Part shown: positions 43,519 to 52,991 of the stretch, piece by piece
Position numbering within the stretch: the first letter of the stretch is position 1
How the letters are laid out: each line of letters begins with the position of its first letter
Assembly: GCF_047495495.1 (NCBI RefSeq)
Contig: NZ_CP179930.1
Span: 1,426,001-1,490,000, forward strand
Source: Zymobacter sp047495495
GTDB lineage: Bacteria; Pseudomonadota; Gammaproteobacteria; Pseudomonadales; Halomonadaceae
Reading direction: 5' to 3'
DNA: 64,000 nucleotides
Program-made: the position numbers and the translations under genes
Notes under the pieces: generated by a model
Databases searched by the model: none
What the model saw: only the letters and a program-made list of their open reading frames with translations
Told to the model about the DNA's origin: nothing

Positions 43519-43923
43519 TCAAAGATCACTGGCATCGAAAGCGCCGGGTAAGAGCGCTCCTACGGTCGTCTGCTGCACATCACCCTTCAGGTTAGTCAGC
43601 CATACCAGGGTATCCTTCTCGGCGAACTCGGCGATGACCTGTCGACACGCACCGCACGGGGCGATAGGGCCGTCGGTATCCCCAGCAACGGCCAGAGCAG
43701 AAATCTTAACATGTCCCTCCGATACGGCCTTGAAAATGGCCGTCCGTTCGGCGCAGTTCGTCAAGCCATAGGAGCAGTTCTCAATATTGCAGCCGTCGAA
43801 CACTTCTCCTGTAGTGGTCTGCAGCGCAGCGCCCACATGGAATTTCGAATACGGCGCGTAGGCCTTTTCGCGTGCGGCCAGTGCGCGAATCATCAGTGCC
43901 TGACCCAGAGCATCATGTGACAT
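43519..43923 (-). CDS. cdd: Cytidine deaminase
   Basis: 134 residues, the short homotetrameric form. NCAERTAIFKAV carries the catalytic Glu and zinc Cys, and APCGACRQVIAEF supplies the other two Cys ligands. YAPYSKFHVGAALQT is the substrate-binding N-terminus. It converts cytidine and deoxycytidine to uridine forms in pyrimidine salvage, alongside tdk. It is about 130 bases from pepN, with a hairpin between them. Confidence 0.95.
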   Translation of the reverse strand: MSHDALGQALMIRALAAREKAYAPYSKFHVGAALQTTTGEVFDGCNIENCSYGLTNCAERTAIFKAVSEGHVKISALAVAGDTDGPIAPCGACRQVIAEFAEKDTLVWLTNLKGDVQQTTVGALLPGAFDASDL

Positions 43924-43942
43924 CGTTGATATCCTTTAAATG

Positions 43943-43970
43943 CAGCGGGCTGCCTTGAACGCAGCCCGCC
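43943..43970 (-). terminator. Hairpin after pepN
   Basis: GCGGGCTGC and GCAGCCCGC form a strong 9-bp stem with a 6-base loop; the minus-strand tail (GCATTTAAAGG) is only weakly T-rich. It lies between the pepN stop and cdd and probably ends the pepN mRNA. Confidence 0.55.
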
Positions 43971-44051
43971 GTGACAGTCCATTCGTTCAGTAGAAGGCAC
44001 CTCGTCGCACTCTTCCAATGCGCGAGGCCGCCTTCATCGCTGCCCCAATCT

Positions 44052-46691
44052 TCAGGCCAGCGCTTTCTCGATCACTTCATACAGATTGCGTGACAGCGAT
44101 TGGTTGCGGATGCGCTCAAGCGCACCACGCATCAGCTGCTGATGCGCCTCATCCAGACGCTGATAGCGTGTCAGAGGCAGAACCAGACGTGCGGCGATCT
44201 CGGGGTTGCTTTTGTTGAGCTGTAGCACGATGTCGGCAAGCAGGGCATACCCTTCCCCATCGGCACGATGGAAGTTGACATGGTTGTGCTGTGAAAACGC
44301 TCCGATCAAGGCACGGACACGATTCGGGTTGCGCAGCGAGAACGCCGGATGCGCCATCAGCGCCTTGACGCGATCCAGTGCCTCCGGGTGCGGCTGGGTG
44401 GCCTGCAACGTCAGCCACTGGTCCATCACTAGCGGATCGTGCGACCAGCGCGCTTCGAAGGCCTTCAATGCTGCATCAGCACGCTTACCGGCATGGCGGT
44501 GCACCAACTGGGTCAACGCAGCCCGCGTATCCGTCATGTTGGTCGCTGTCTTGAACTGCTGATCGGCCAATGCCAGTGCGTCTTCATCACCCGTCGCACA
44601 CAGATAGCTCAGCGCAACGTTTTTCAGTGCACGATGAGAAATCTGCTCGAAAGACGGTTCGTACGCCGCTTTCGTTACATTGCTTTCATACAGCGCCTGC
44701 CAGTGGAAGTGCAGCTGCTCTGCCAGAGAACGTTCGACGAATACACGAGCATCATGGATTGCATCGATATCGACCTGTGCCAGTTGCCCCGCTAGATAGG
44801 CCTCAGAAGGCAACTGCAGCATTTCAGCCAGTACAGCGCGGTCTGCACGATCTGGCGTTTTCAACAGGTAGTCAAAGACATCTAGCAGCGTGTCGTCCAG
44901 TGTCGGCGCTTTGCCAGCCTGAATGGCATGCATGACGTCAAAGATCGCTTCCTGTGCCAACCGTTGCCCGGCATCCCAGCGGTTGAAGCCATCCACATCA
45001 TACTTGACCAAGAAGGCCAGCTGTTCACGCGTGTACGGGAAATTCAGAATGACCGGCGCAGAGAAGCCTCGAAGCAATGACGGCGTCGGCTTTTCGGCAA
45101 CGTGCTTGAAGACGATACGTTCTTCAGCTTCACGCAGCTCCAGCACCATTTCGTGTCCCGGACGCTCGTTGCCAACGGCCAGTTCAATCGGATTGCCACG
45201 GCCGTTGAGCAGCCCCATGCGGACCGGGATGTGCAGCGGCAGCTTGCTATCGGCAACCTGCCCCGGTGTGGCCGGCGTATGCTGACGGAAGGTCAGAGCG
45301 TACTCCTGCCGCTCGGCATCGTATTCTTCGGCCACGTCGATACGTGGGGTACCGGCCTGTTCGTACCAGCGCATGAACTGGCCCAGGTCGATGCCACTGA
45401 CATCGGCCATCGTGTTCACGAAATCTTCGACACGTACGGCCTGACCATCAAAGCGTTCGAAGTAGGTATCCGTACCGCGGCGGAATGTTTCCTTACCCAG
45501 CAGGTTGCGCAGCATGCGCACCACTTCGGCCCCTTTCTCGTAAACGGTCAGGGTGTAGAAGTTGGAAATCTCGATAAAATGATCGGGGCGCACAGGGTGA
45601 GCTGTCGGCCCTGCGTCTTCGGCGAACTGCTGGGTACGCAGCACGGCCACGTCTTCGATACGTTTGACGGGCGCAGAGTTGGTATCAGCGGAAAACGTCT
45701 GATCACGAAAGACCGTGAAGCCTTCCTTGAGCGCCAGCTGGAACCAGTCACGGCAGGTCACACGGTTGCCTGACCAGTTATGGAAATACTCGTGCGCCAC
45801 GATGCCTTCGATGCGCTGGAATCCTGCGTCGATCGTGGTTTCCGGGTTCGCCAACACCGCAGAGCTGTTGAAGATATTGAGCCCTTTGTTTTCCATCGCC
45901 CCCATATTGAAGTCGTCAACGGCAACGATCATGAAGCGGTCAAGATCATACTCGCGACCGTAGGTCTCTTCGTCCCATTTCATTGCACGCTTGAGCGCAC
46001 CCATCGAGAATTCGGTCTTATGCAGGTTCTGCGGTTCGACGTACAGCTGCAACAGTACGGTACGCCCGCTGCGGGTGGTGAAATAGCTTTCGACCACTTC
46101 AAGCTGTCCAGCAACCAGCGCGAACAGATAAGACGGTTTGGGGAACGGATCTTCCCATGTCACAAAGTGGCGACCGTCTTCTAGGTCCCCTTGATCGATG
46201 GGGTTGCCGTTGGACAGCAGTATCGGCAGCGTGGCCTTATCGCCAACAACGGTCGTGGTGAATTTGGCCATCACGTCTGGACGGTCAGGGTACCAAGTGA
46301 TGCGGCGGAACCCTTCTGGCTCACACTGCGTGCAGTACATTCTGTTGGAGCGATACAACCCTTCAAGCGCGGTGTTCTGCTCGGGCGCAATCACTACTTC
46401 AGTGTCAAGCACGAAATCGTCAGGAACGTCATCAATAATCAGCCGTTCCCCGTCAATACGATAACGGCTGTCGGGAAGCGCTTCGCCATTAAGCGAGATG
46501 GCTCGCAGATCAAGGTTCGCACCGAACAGTTCGAGCGGCACGCCCGCTTCACGCTCGGGATGGCGTTTCATCCGCAGCGTCGCCTTGACGTGCGTATCCT
46601 CGGGCGCCAGCTCGAAAGTGAGATGAGTGGTCTCGACGGTATAGGCCGGTGGGAGATAGTCCTTGAGATAGACGACTTCGGGTTCGCTCAT
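44052..46691 (-). CDS. pepN: Aminopeptidase N (M1 family)
   Basis: 879 residues, the length of E. coli PepN (870). GAMENKGLNIFN is the exopeptidase motif that binds the free N-terminus; VAHEYFHNWSGNRV (HExxH) and the Glu 18 residues later (LALKEG) bind the catalytic zinc. The C-terminal half is the helical arch domain. PepN removes N-terminal residues from peptides in the cytoplasm. ATG 46691 is chosen over 46763 because GGAG stands about ten bases before it and no family match extends farther. Confidence 0.96.
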   Translation of the reverse strand: MSEPEVVYLKDYLPPAYTVETTHLTFELAPEDTHVKATLRMKRHPEREAGVPLELFGANLDLRAISLNGEALPDSRYRIDGERLIIDDVPDDFVLDTEVVIAPEQNTALEGLYRSNRMYCTQCEPEGFRRITWYPDRPDVMAKFTTTVVGDKATLPILLSNGNPIDQGDLEDGRHFVTWEDPFPKPSYLFALVAGQLEVVESYFTTRSGRTVLLQLYVEPQNLHKTEFSMGALKRAMKWDEETYGREYDLDRFMIVAVDDFNMGAMENKGLNIFNSSAVLANPETTIDAGFQRIEGIVAHEYFHNWSGNRVTCRDWFQLALKEGFTVFRDQTFSADTNSAPVKRIEDVAVLRTQQFAEDAGPTAHPVRPDHFIEISNFYTLTVYEKGAEVVRMLRNLLGKETFRRGTDTYFERFDGQAVRVEDFVNTMADVSGIDLGQFMRWYEQAGTPRIDVAEEYDAERQEYALTFRQHTPATPGQVADSKLPLHIPVRMGLLNGRGNPIELAVGNERPGHEMVLELREAEERIVFKHVAEKPTPSLLRGFSAPVILNFPYTREQLAFLVKYDVDGFNRWDAGQRLAQEAIFDVMHAIQAGKAPTLDDTLLDVFDYLLKTPDRADRAVLAEMLQLPSEAYLAGQLAQVDIDAIHDARVFVERSLAEQLHFHWQALYESNVTKAAYEPSFEQISHRALKNVALSYLCATGDEDALALADQQFKTATNMTDTRAALTQLVHRHAGKRADAALKAFEARWSHDPLVMDQWLTLQATQPHPEALDRVKALMAHPAFSLRNPNRVRALIGAFSQHNHVNFHRADGEGYALLADIVLQLNKSNPEIAARLVLPLTRYQRLDEAHQQLMRGALERIRNQSLSRNLYEVIEKALA

Positions 46692-47005
46692 GACGGAATG
46701 ACTCCAGCACTGATGAATGAAGTGAATAAGAGAGCAACGCATCGCACAGTCATGGTGAGACATGCGTGCTGACGGTTTGTCTTCATCATAAGCGATCTAG
46801 CGTTGCACACGCACCCTTGACTTCAATTCTCGTTGAGCGAGAGGACGTTAGCTAGAATATTGCTTGAAACGAGAGCCATGATAACGGTATAAATGCGATA
46901 AACTCGAAAAAGGCAACACAGTGCGGTGCGACAGGTGGTCACAAGCGTTGTGGTTTGCCGTAGAATGACGGTCCATGTTCGACACTCACCCAAGGAAAGG
47001 ACTTC
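46692..47005. other. Divergent promoter region between pepN and regB
   Basis: About 310 bases that must hold both promoters. Nothing beyond short AT-rich stretches and the ribosome-binding site AAGGAAAGGA for regB could be identified. Confidence 0.4.
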
Positions 47006-48268
47006 ATGGCGCTTCCACCTCCTCCTGCGCTGTCTACGCCTCGGCTCAACCTGATGCGTCTGACCATCATGCGCGGCATCACATGGACCGGTTTTCTGCT
47101 GGTTGTGATCTTCGGTATCGAGGTGATGGGGTTCCAGCTCAATGTCCTATCCGTGATGGCCACCATCTTGTTTATGGCGGCTTTCAACGTGGTGACGTGG
47201 TGGCGGCTGGGACTGACGCGTCCCGTCTCCGACCTTGAATACACCCTGCACCTCATCATTGACCTGCTGGGACTGACCTGCGTCTTCTTTCAGACGGGTG
47301 GCGCCACCAACCCCGCCGTCACCTACCTATTGGTACCGATCACGATAGCGGCGGCCACCCTGCCCTGGTGGCACTCCATCACCACCGCGCTGTTCGCTAT
47401 TCTCGGCTACACGCTGCTGATGTACTTCTATGTGCCACTGCCGCAGCTTGAGCAGCACTTCTTCAACCTGCCGTTTTCGCTGCATATCGTGGGCATGTGG
47501 CTCAACTTCATCCTGTGTGCGGCACTAATGACCTACTTCATCTACAAGATGGCGCGTGCCTTGCGTCTACGCGACCACAGCCTGGCACAGACACGCGAGG
47601 CCTCGCTGCGCAACGAACAGATCTTGGCCGTGGCCAGTCAGGCAGCACTGACCGCGCACGAACTGGGCACTCCGTTGTCGACCATCGCCGTGCTGTTGAA
47701 CGAGATGCGTAGCGATATCACTGATCCGCTGCTGCAAGAAGATCTCGATATGATCCGCTGTCAGGTCGATACCTGTAAGCAGCATCTGCGTACGCTAGCG
47801 GCCAGCGCCGAGCGCAAGGCCAGCAGCATCGAAACGCAGGATGCGCCGCTGTGGATCGGCAACGTCATTGAGCGCTGGCTGGTGATGCGCCCCGACGTCG
47901 AATACGACTTCGAAGTACGCGGGCGTCGTTCGGCCCAGATCGATGTCGATATCACGCTGGGACAGGCCGTGATGAACCTGCTGAACAACGCGGCAGATGC
48001 CAGCCCAGATCAGATCAAGATCACACTGGACTGGAACGAACATACGGTGACGCTGGATATCCGCGACTACGGCCCGGGCATCCCGATGGACATCGCCGAT
48101 AAGTTAGGTGAGACTTTCGTCACCTCTCGCTCAAAGGGAATGGGCATCGGACTGTTTTTGACACATGCCACTATCAATCGCTTCGGCGGTAGCGTGAAAC
48201 TCTATAACCAGGACGGTGGTGGTACACTCACCGAAGTGACACTGCCGCGTGCAGGCACCTTGTCCTGA
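47006..48268 (+). CDS. regB: Redox-sensing histidine kinase (RegB/PrrB family)
   Basis: 420 residues. Residues 1-175 hold five to six membrane helices, including FFQTGGATNPAVTYLL, close to the RegB quinone-binding motif GGxxNPF. The cytoplasmic kinase has the H-box ALTAHELGTPLSTIA (phosphorylated His), then NAAD (N box, MNLLNNAADASPD), DYGPGIP (G1) and KGMGIGLFLTHATI (G2). RegB/PrrB/RoxS kinases sense respiratory-chain redox state. The regA gene follows by 66 bases. AAGGAAAGGA gives a strong translation start. Confidence 0.93.
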   Translation: MALPPPPALSTPRLNLMRLTIMRGITWTGFLLVVIFGIEVMGFQLNVLSVMATILFMAAFNVVTWWRLGLTRPVSDLEYTLHLIIDLLGLTCVFFQTGGATNPAVTYLLVPITIAAATLPWWHSITTALFAILGYTLLMYFYVPLPQLEQHFFNLPFSLHIVGMWLNFILCAALMTYFIYKMARALRLRDHSLAQTREASLRNEQILAVASQAALTAHELGTPLSTIAVLLNEMRSDITDPLLQEDLDMIRCQVDTCKQHLRTLAASAERKASSIETQDAPLWIGNVIERWLVMRPDVEYDFEVRGRRSAQIDVDITLGQAVMNLLNNAADASPDQIKITLDWNEHTVTLDIRDYGPGIPMDIADKLGETFVTSRSKGMGIGLFLTHATINRFGGSVKLYNQDGGGTLTEVTLPRAGTLS

Positions 48269-48334
48269 ATGGCTCTGCCACCCCGCGCTATTTACCAGAA
48301 GCGTCAACGCTGAGTTATGACACGAGAGCACACC

Positions 48335-48871
48335 ATGGACAATCCGACTTCCTTTCTGATCATTGATGATGACGAACTCTTCTGCCGCGTCATGGAGCGT
48401 GCCATGAAGCGCCGCGGGTTCGCCGTCTTCGTCGCCAACACGGCAGATCAGGCGCTATCGATGGCTCGCCAGCACCAGCCAGACTACGCCTCCATCGACC
48501 TCAAGCTGGCGGAAAGCTCCGGCCTCAAGCTGCTGCCGGAACTGCTGGCCATCGTACCGCAGTGCAAAACGATCATCCTGACCGGCTACTCCAGCATTTC
48601 GACGGCGGTGGAAGCGATCAAGCTGGGCGCGACCAACTACTTGTGCAAACCGGTCGATGCCGATGAGGTACTGCACGCACTGAAGACCGAAGCGCCGGAC
48701 CCGGACGCCAAGATTGCGGACCACCCGCCGTCCGTTAACCGCCTGACCTGGGAGCACATCCAGCGCGTGCTGCAGGAAAACGATGGCAATATTTCGGCAA
48801 CGGCACGCAGCCTAGGCATGCACCGTCGTACCCTGCAGCGCAAGCTGCAGAAACGCCCGGTCAAGCGTTAA
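48335..48871 (+). CDS. regA: Response regulator RegA/PrrA
   Basis: 178 residues. LIIDDDELFCRVMERAMKRR is the receiver acid pocket; the phospho-acceptor Asp is in DYASIDLKLAESSG, and ILTGYSSIS plus LCKPVD supply the Thr and Lys. The C-terminal 50 residues form a Fis-like helix-turn-helix (NGNISATARSLGMHRRTLQRKL-like, split over residues 150-172) that binds DNA. RegA/PrrA controls energy-metabolism genes with its kinase RegB. ATG 48335 has a GAGAG before it; 48317 is an alternative. Confidence 0.93.
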   Translation: MDNPTSFLIIDDDELFCRVMERAMKRRGFAVFVANTADQALSMARQHQPDYASIDLKLAESSGLKLLPELLAIVPQCKTIILTGYSSISTAVEAIKLGATNYLCKPVDADEVLHALKTEAPDPDAKIADHPPSVNRLTWEHIQRVLQENDGNISATARSLGMHRRTLQRKLQKRPVKR

Positions 48872-48928
48872 GCCTTGCTACACTGATCCTGTAGGATTTT
48901 TTAATCCAGCGCATGGAAGGAAACGATC

Positions 48929-49732
48929 ATGATGTCTCTTCACCAGCGATGCCATATTGCCGAAGCCATCGCCCGCCGTGCCGGCGATGTACTGCTCGAA
49001 GCACGCCAGCACGGCGATTTTGGTGCACGCCTCAAACGCGGTGAAGAACTGGTGACCGACATCGATGTCCAACTGGACACCATGATCAGCCAGGCACTGG
49101 AAGGTATGTTTCCCGGTGAAGCACGCCTGACCGAAGAACTGGCCCCCGAGGCCATGTCTCGTGCCCAGCTCGAAGGGCCACTGTGGATCGTCGATCCCAT
49201 CGATGGCACCGTCAACTTCGCTCACGGCCACGCCCATGTGGCCGTATCGATTGCGTGGTGCCATGAAGGACAGCCGCAGGTCGGTGTAGTGCATGCGCCG
49301 TTTTTGAACGAAACCTTCACCGCCATTCGCGGAGAAGGCGCATGGAGCAATGGCCACCCGATTCACTGTCGGCAGATCACCCGGTTGGACGAAGCATTGA
49401 TCGCGACCGGCTTCGCCTATGACCGCAGCGCTCGTCCACGCCAGCTTGAACTGGCGGGCCGTTTGCTGATGCAGTGTCGCGATCTGCGACGCAATGGTGC
49501 GGCGGCGCTTGATCTGTGCCACGTTGCCGATGGGCGTTTGGATGGCTATTTCGAAAGCGTTTCGCCGTGGGACATGGCTGCAGGCACACTGATCGCGCAG
49601 GAAGCTGGCGCTTGTTTCAGCCATTACGGACCAGTACCGGACACTGTTCCGGATGCTCTATATAGCCGCGACATGCTGGTATGCGTACCCGCGCTGCAGG
49701 CATCGCTGACGTCGCTTCTTGCCGCCCAATAA
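48929..49732 (+). CDS. Inositol monophosphatase family protein (SuhB-like)
   Basis: 267 residues. PLWIVDPIDGTVNFAHGH is the metal-binding DPIDGTxNF core; EELAPEA supplies the first acidic residue, and RRNGAAALDLCHVADGRLDG plus SPWDMAAGTLIAQEAG complete the family. It removes phosphate from a sugar or inositol phosphate using Mg2+. Whether it is SuhB or a paralogue cannot be settled from context. It is on the same strand as regBA, 57 bases after regA. Confidence 0.85.
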   Translation: MMSLHQRCHIAEAIARRAGDVLLEARQHGDFGARLKRGEELVTDIDVQLDTMISQALEGMFPGEARLTEELAPEAMSRAQLEGPLWIVDPIDGTVNFAHGHAHVAVSIAWCHEGQPQVGVVHAPFLNETFTAIRGEGAWSNGHPIHCRQITRLDEALIATGFAYDRSARPRQLELAGRLLMQCRDLRRNGAAALDLCHVADGRLDGYFESVSPWDMAAGTLIAQEAGACFSHYGPVPDTVPDALYSRDMLVCVPALQASLTSLLAAQ

Positions 49733-49850
49733 GACAGGAATTCGCTATGCGCTGTCCTCCCCCTGCCCGAACAACGCGGTATTTGGCCTCATGACGCCAC
49801 CCAGTTTTAATGTGCGCCCATCCGCGAAACAGGCTCCTTTTGGTTCGTCG

Positions 49851-50762
49851 ATGGTGATGCGTCATCCTCTGCGCGGCGCTCTTTGCGCCGTGCTGTTTCT
49901 CGCGGGATGCAGCACAGCCTCCTCGCTAAACGGCGGCGATGGCGGCTGGACAACGCTGCAACCCGGCGAAACCCTTTACCGCCTCGCCCAGCGCAACAAT
50001 CGCCCAACGGCGTGCTTACAGCGCTATAACCCCTCTCTACGCGCTGACGCGCTGAGCGTCGGGCAGCGTATCCTCGTGCCCAGTGCGGAAGAATGCGCGT
50101 CGCTGGCCAGTGCACGCATGCGCTATCGCGTTCGCCGCGGCGACACGCTGTACAGCATTGCTCACTACTTCGATCAGACGCCACAGGCAATGGCCGCCGC
50201 CAACCCCTCGCTGCCCCCGAACCCCCGCCTTGAAATCGGCCAGTGGGTAACGCTATCCGGCATACAGCGCGGAGCGGCCACACAGTCTTCGCAGGCCACC
50301 GTCAACAGGACGGCCGCGGCCACCAAAAACTCTGCGTCACGCACTACCCCTACCCGCGTAGCGCCTGCACCGGCCCCACTGCCCAACGAGATGACCCATC
50401 GTCCATGGCCGATGCAGGAACCGCGCGTGATACGCGAGTTCGGCCCCGACGATCGCGGCCGCCTGCAACCGATGATGCTGGCCGCCCGCACATCTCAGAC
50501 GGCCACTGCCGTTGCGGATGGCAGCGTGCAGTTCGCCAGCACGATGCGCCAGCTGGGCCATGTGGTGATCGTGCACCATGCCCGCAATATACAGACCGTC
50601 TACGCACACTGTGGCTCGCTCAGCGTCAAAGCAGGCCAGCGCGTCAAGACGGGTACCCCGCTATGTCAGGTGGCTCAGGATGATGTCACGGCATCCCCTC
50701 AGCTGCTGTTCGACGTGCGCCAGAGCGGTCGTCCTATCGACCCTCGCCGCTTGCTGAAGTGA
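49851..50762 (+). CDS. NlpD-like lipoprotein with LysM repeats and degenerate M23 domain
   Basis: 303 residues from ATG 49851. RGALCAVLFLAGCSTA is a lipobox signal, so it should be anchored in the outer membrane. Two LysM peptidoglycan-binding motifs follow (TTLQPGETLYRLAQRNNRP and YRVRRGDTLYSIAHYFDQ), then a linker rich in Ala/Thr/Pro and a C-terminal M23/LytM domain. The zinc ligands are missing: the HxGxD region reads MLAARTSQTATA, and the second motif ends LLFDVR instead of LHFEVR. This resembles NlpD/EnvC, which activate amidases instead of cutting murein. Starts at 49791 or 49719 would be longer. Confidence 0.85.
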   Translation: MVMRHPLRGALCAVLFLAGCSTASSLNGGDGGWTTLQPGETLYRLAQRNNRPTACLQRYNPSLRADALSVGQRILVPSAEECASLASARMRYRVRRGDTLYSIAHYFDQTPQAMAAANPSLPPNPRLEIGQWVTLSGIQRGAATQSSQATVNRTAAATKNSASRTTPTRVAPAPAPLPNEMTHRPWPMQEPRVIREFGPDDRGRLQPMMLAARTSQTATAVADGSVQFASTMRQLGHVVIVHHARNIQTVYAHCGSLSVKAGQRVKTGTPLCQVAQDDVTASPQLLFDVRQSGRPIDPRRLLK

Positions 50763-50770
50763 GTGATCCT

Positions 50771-51976
50771 ATGCCCTTGCCTCCCGCTTTCATCGACCAT
50801 GAGTCGCTTCATGCGCTGTCCGCCACTCGGATGGCCCCCATGAAAGTGGCTTTCGTCAGCGAAACCTGGCTGCCTGAAATCAATGGCGTCACCCATACGC
50901 TGTCACAGCTGTCGCAATATCTTCACGCGCAGCACTACACGCTTCAGCTAGTACGGCCCACGCCCAAAGACGGCTCTCGCGATGCCCGAGTCGATGAGGA
51001 GCTACAGGTCAAGGCGATTCCCGTCAAGGATTATGAAGGGGTCAATATCGGCTGGGTACCTCCGCGCAAGCTGCGCCAGTTCTGGCGAACACACCGCCCC
51101 GACGTAGTCTATATCGCGACCGAAGGGCCGCTCGGCATGGTGGCTCTGCGCGTTGCCCGCCAACTGCGCCTGCCCGTCGTTAGTGGCTTTCACACCAATT
51201 TCGACCAGTACAGCCGCCACTATCTTTGGCTGCGCGCCGTGCGCCCGTTTGTCGGGGCGTTCCTGAAACGCTTCCACAACCGCACACTGGCCACGCTGGT
51301 ACCCACTCGCCAGCAGGCCGAGCGCATGACCGCACAGGGTTACCGCAATGTACAGGTCATGGGGCGTGGTCTGGATCACGGCAGGTTTTCTCCTCAGCAC
51401 CGTGACGATGCGCTGCGTGCCTCGTGGGGAGCAACACCAGACACACCGGTTGTCATGTATACGGGGCGCCTGGCTGTCGAAAAGAACATTCCACTGTTGG
51501 TAGCATCACTGCGAGCGCTGCATGAACGCCATCCCGACCAAATCGCCGTCATCGTGGGCGATGGTCCCATGCGCCATGAGGTCGAAGAAGCCGCCCCGTG
51601 GGCGCATTTTGTCGGTTTCCAGCAGAACGAGGATCTGGCACGCCACTATGCCAGTGGGGATATTTTCCTGTTCCCTTCACTGTCCGAGACGTTCGGCAAC
51701 GTGGTCACTGAAGCAATGGCGAGCGGACAGTGTGTGGTGGCGTTCGACTATGCTGCCGCGGGAGAGCTGATCGAAAATGGGGTCAACGGTTTTGTGGTAC
51801 CCTGTGGAGACGAGCAGGCGTTCATCGACGCCGTGCTGACCATTCGCGAGACGCCGTCGCAGATCAGGACGATCGGGCAGCGTGCGTGCGACCGAGTGGC
51901 AAGCCTGACGTGGCCGCACATCGCGGAAACGTTCGTTCGTTACTTGCATCAGGCCAGGGAGACTCATGATGCGTGA
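50771..51976 (+). CDS. Family 4 glycosyltransferase (GDP-mannose/UDP-sugar type)
   Basis: 401 residues, GT-B fold. VAFVSETWLPEINGVTHTL opens the acceptor domain, SGFHTNFDQYSRHYL follows, and MYTGRLAVEKNIPLLVASL plus FPSLSETFGNVVTEAMASGQ (ExxxxxxxE donor motif) define a GT4 retaining enzyme like MgtA/SqdX. It probably transfers a sugar to a lipid. It overlaps the PAP2 phosphatase gene, so the two are translationally coupled. The ATG 50771 and GTG 50759 are both possible starts; conserved sequence begins near 50840. Confidence 0.87.
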   Translation: MPLPPAFIDHESLHALSATRMAPMKVAFVSETWLPEINGVTHTLSQLSQYLHAQHYTLQLVRPTPKDGSRDARVDEELQVKAIPVKDYEGVNIGWVPPRKLRQFWRTHRPDVVYIATEGPLGMVALRVARQLRLPVVSGFHTNFDQYSRHYLWLRAVRPFVGAFLKRFHNRTLATLVPTRQQAERMTAQGYRNVQVMGRGLDHGRFSPQHRDDALRASWGATPDTPVVMYTGRLAVEKNIPLLVASLRALHERHPDQIAVIVGDGPMRHEVEEAAPWAHFVGFQQNEDLARHYASGDIFLFPSLSETFGNVVTEAMASGQCVVAFDYAAAGELIENGVNGFVVPCGDEQAFIDAVLTIRETPSQIRTIGQRACDRVASLTWPHIAETFVRYLHQARETHDA

Positions 51977-52532
51977 CCGACGCCATGCAGTATTCAAGCA
52001 TCTCGATATGCTGGAGTGGAAAGCCTGCCGCCGTTGCACTCGCCTAGGCAGTTATCGTCCAGTGCTGTGGCTGCTGCAGAAAGCGAGCTGGCTGGGCGAC
52101 TATCCGGCATGGATTGCCGTCTGCCTTATGCTGCCCGTACTGCACGGCAAACTGGGGTGGATCATGGCCGTTTCGTGGGGTGTTTCCGCGGCGATTGGCG
52201 GACTGCTCTATCGACTGATCAAAAACAAGCTGTGTCGCGAACGGCCCTATATTTCATTCGACCTAATTCCGTGCACCATGCCGCCACTGGATCGCTACAG
52301 TTTCCCCAGCGGCCATACTCTGCACGCCGTCATGTTTACGACGCTCGCATGGCAGTACGAACCACGCCTCCTAATTGGCGTTATCCCGTTTGCTATCATC
52401 GTTATGCTGTCGCGGGTCATTCTTGGCCTGCACTATATCAGCGATGTCATTGCGGGAGCGCTGATCGGTTATGGCGTGGCGCAACTGTCCATTCTGGCCA
52501 TCGACAGTGCCTTTCCGAATCTACTGGGCTAG
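51966..52532 (+). CDS. PAP2-family lipid phosphatase
   Basis: 188 residues with about five membrane helices. The three PAP2 motifs are present: KNKLCRERP (KxxxxxxRP), SFPSGHTLHAV (PSGH) and SRVILGLHYISD (SRxxxxxHxxxD). It should remove phosphate from a membrane lipid such as phosphatidate or an isoprenyl pyrophosphate. Eleven bases overlap the glycosyltransferase, so the pair may build or recycle a glycolipid. A terminator follows. Confidence 0.88.
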   Translation: MMRDRRHAVFKHLDMLEWKACRRCTRLGSYRPVLWLLQKASWLGDYPAWIAVCLMLPVLHGKLGWIMAVSWGVSAAIGGLLYRLIKNKLCRERPYISFDLIPCTMPPLDRYSFPSGHTLHAVMFTTLAWQYEPRLLIGVIPFAIIVMLSRVILGLHYISDVIAGALIGYGVAQLSILAIDSAFPNLLG

Positions 52533-52574
52533 ATCAGCCCCTTATTCAGAAGCCCACCGATATTAATAATAAAG

Positions 52575-52602
52575 AAAGGCAACCCCGAGGGGTTGCCTTT
52601 TT
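52575..52602 (+). terminator. Intrinsic terminator after the PAP2 gene
   Basis: AAAGGCAACCCC and GGGGTTGCCTTTTT form a perfect stem around GA, with a T-run. It begins 43 bases past the stop codon. Confidence 0.9.
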
Positions 52603-52763
52603 GCGTTTGCCTCGCAGACCTTCACTATACGCTCCAAGGCCTCGTCTGCAGGACCAAAAAAAGCGACTTTTGGCGGCCAATTCAACTGACCGCGGACTTG
52701 ATGCTGCCGCATACTTGCGGCACTCTCAGTTCATATTGATCGCCGCTTTCTTAGGATATCGCC

Positions 52764-52982
52764 ATGCCTGCTTCTTCACCTGCCCCATTCAAACGCTATC
52801 GTCTGTTGACCGGCCCTGACGATGCCGCTTTCTGCCAGCGCGTATCGACACTACTGGATCAAGGCTTCGAACTGCACGGCTCACCGGCACTGACTTATGA
52901 CCCCGTACGTCAGTGTGTTATCGCCGCTCAAGCGATCATCTGGCCCGCCGATCGCCCCGCCCCACAGCCACAGAACGGCTGA
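52764..52982 (+). CDS. DUF1737 family small protein
   Basis: 72 residues. YRLLTGPDDAAFCQRVSTLL and GFELHGSPALTYD followed by VIAAQAIIWP are the DUF1737 signature. The protein is small and probably soluble; function is unknown. AGGA precedes the ATG by about nine bases. A perfect palindrome follows ten bases after its stop and may act on its mRNA. Confidence 0.8.
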   Translation: MPASSPAPFKRYRLLTGPDDAAFCQRVSTLLDQGFELHGSPALTYDPVRQCVIAAQAIIWPADRPAPQPQNG

Positions 52983-52991
52983 CGAGGGCAG

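Noticed and set aside
46692..46763. N-terminal extension of pepN
   Set aside because: ATG 46691 has a better ribosome-binding site and fits the family start.
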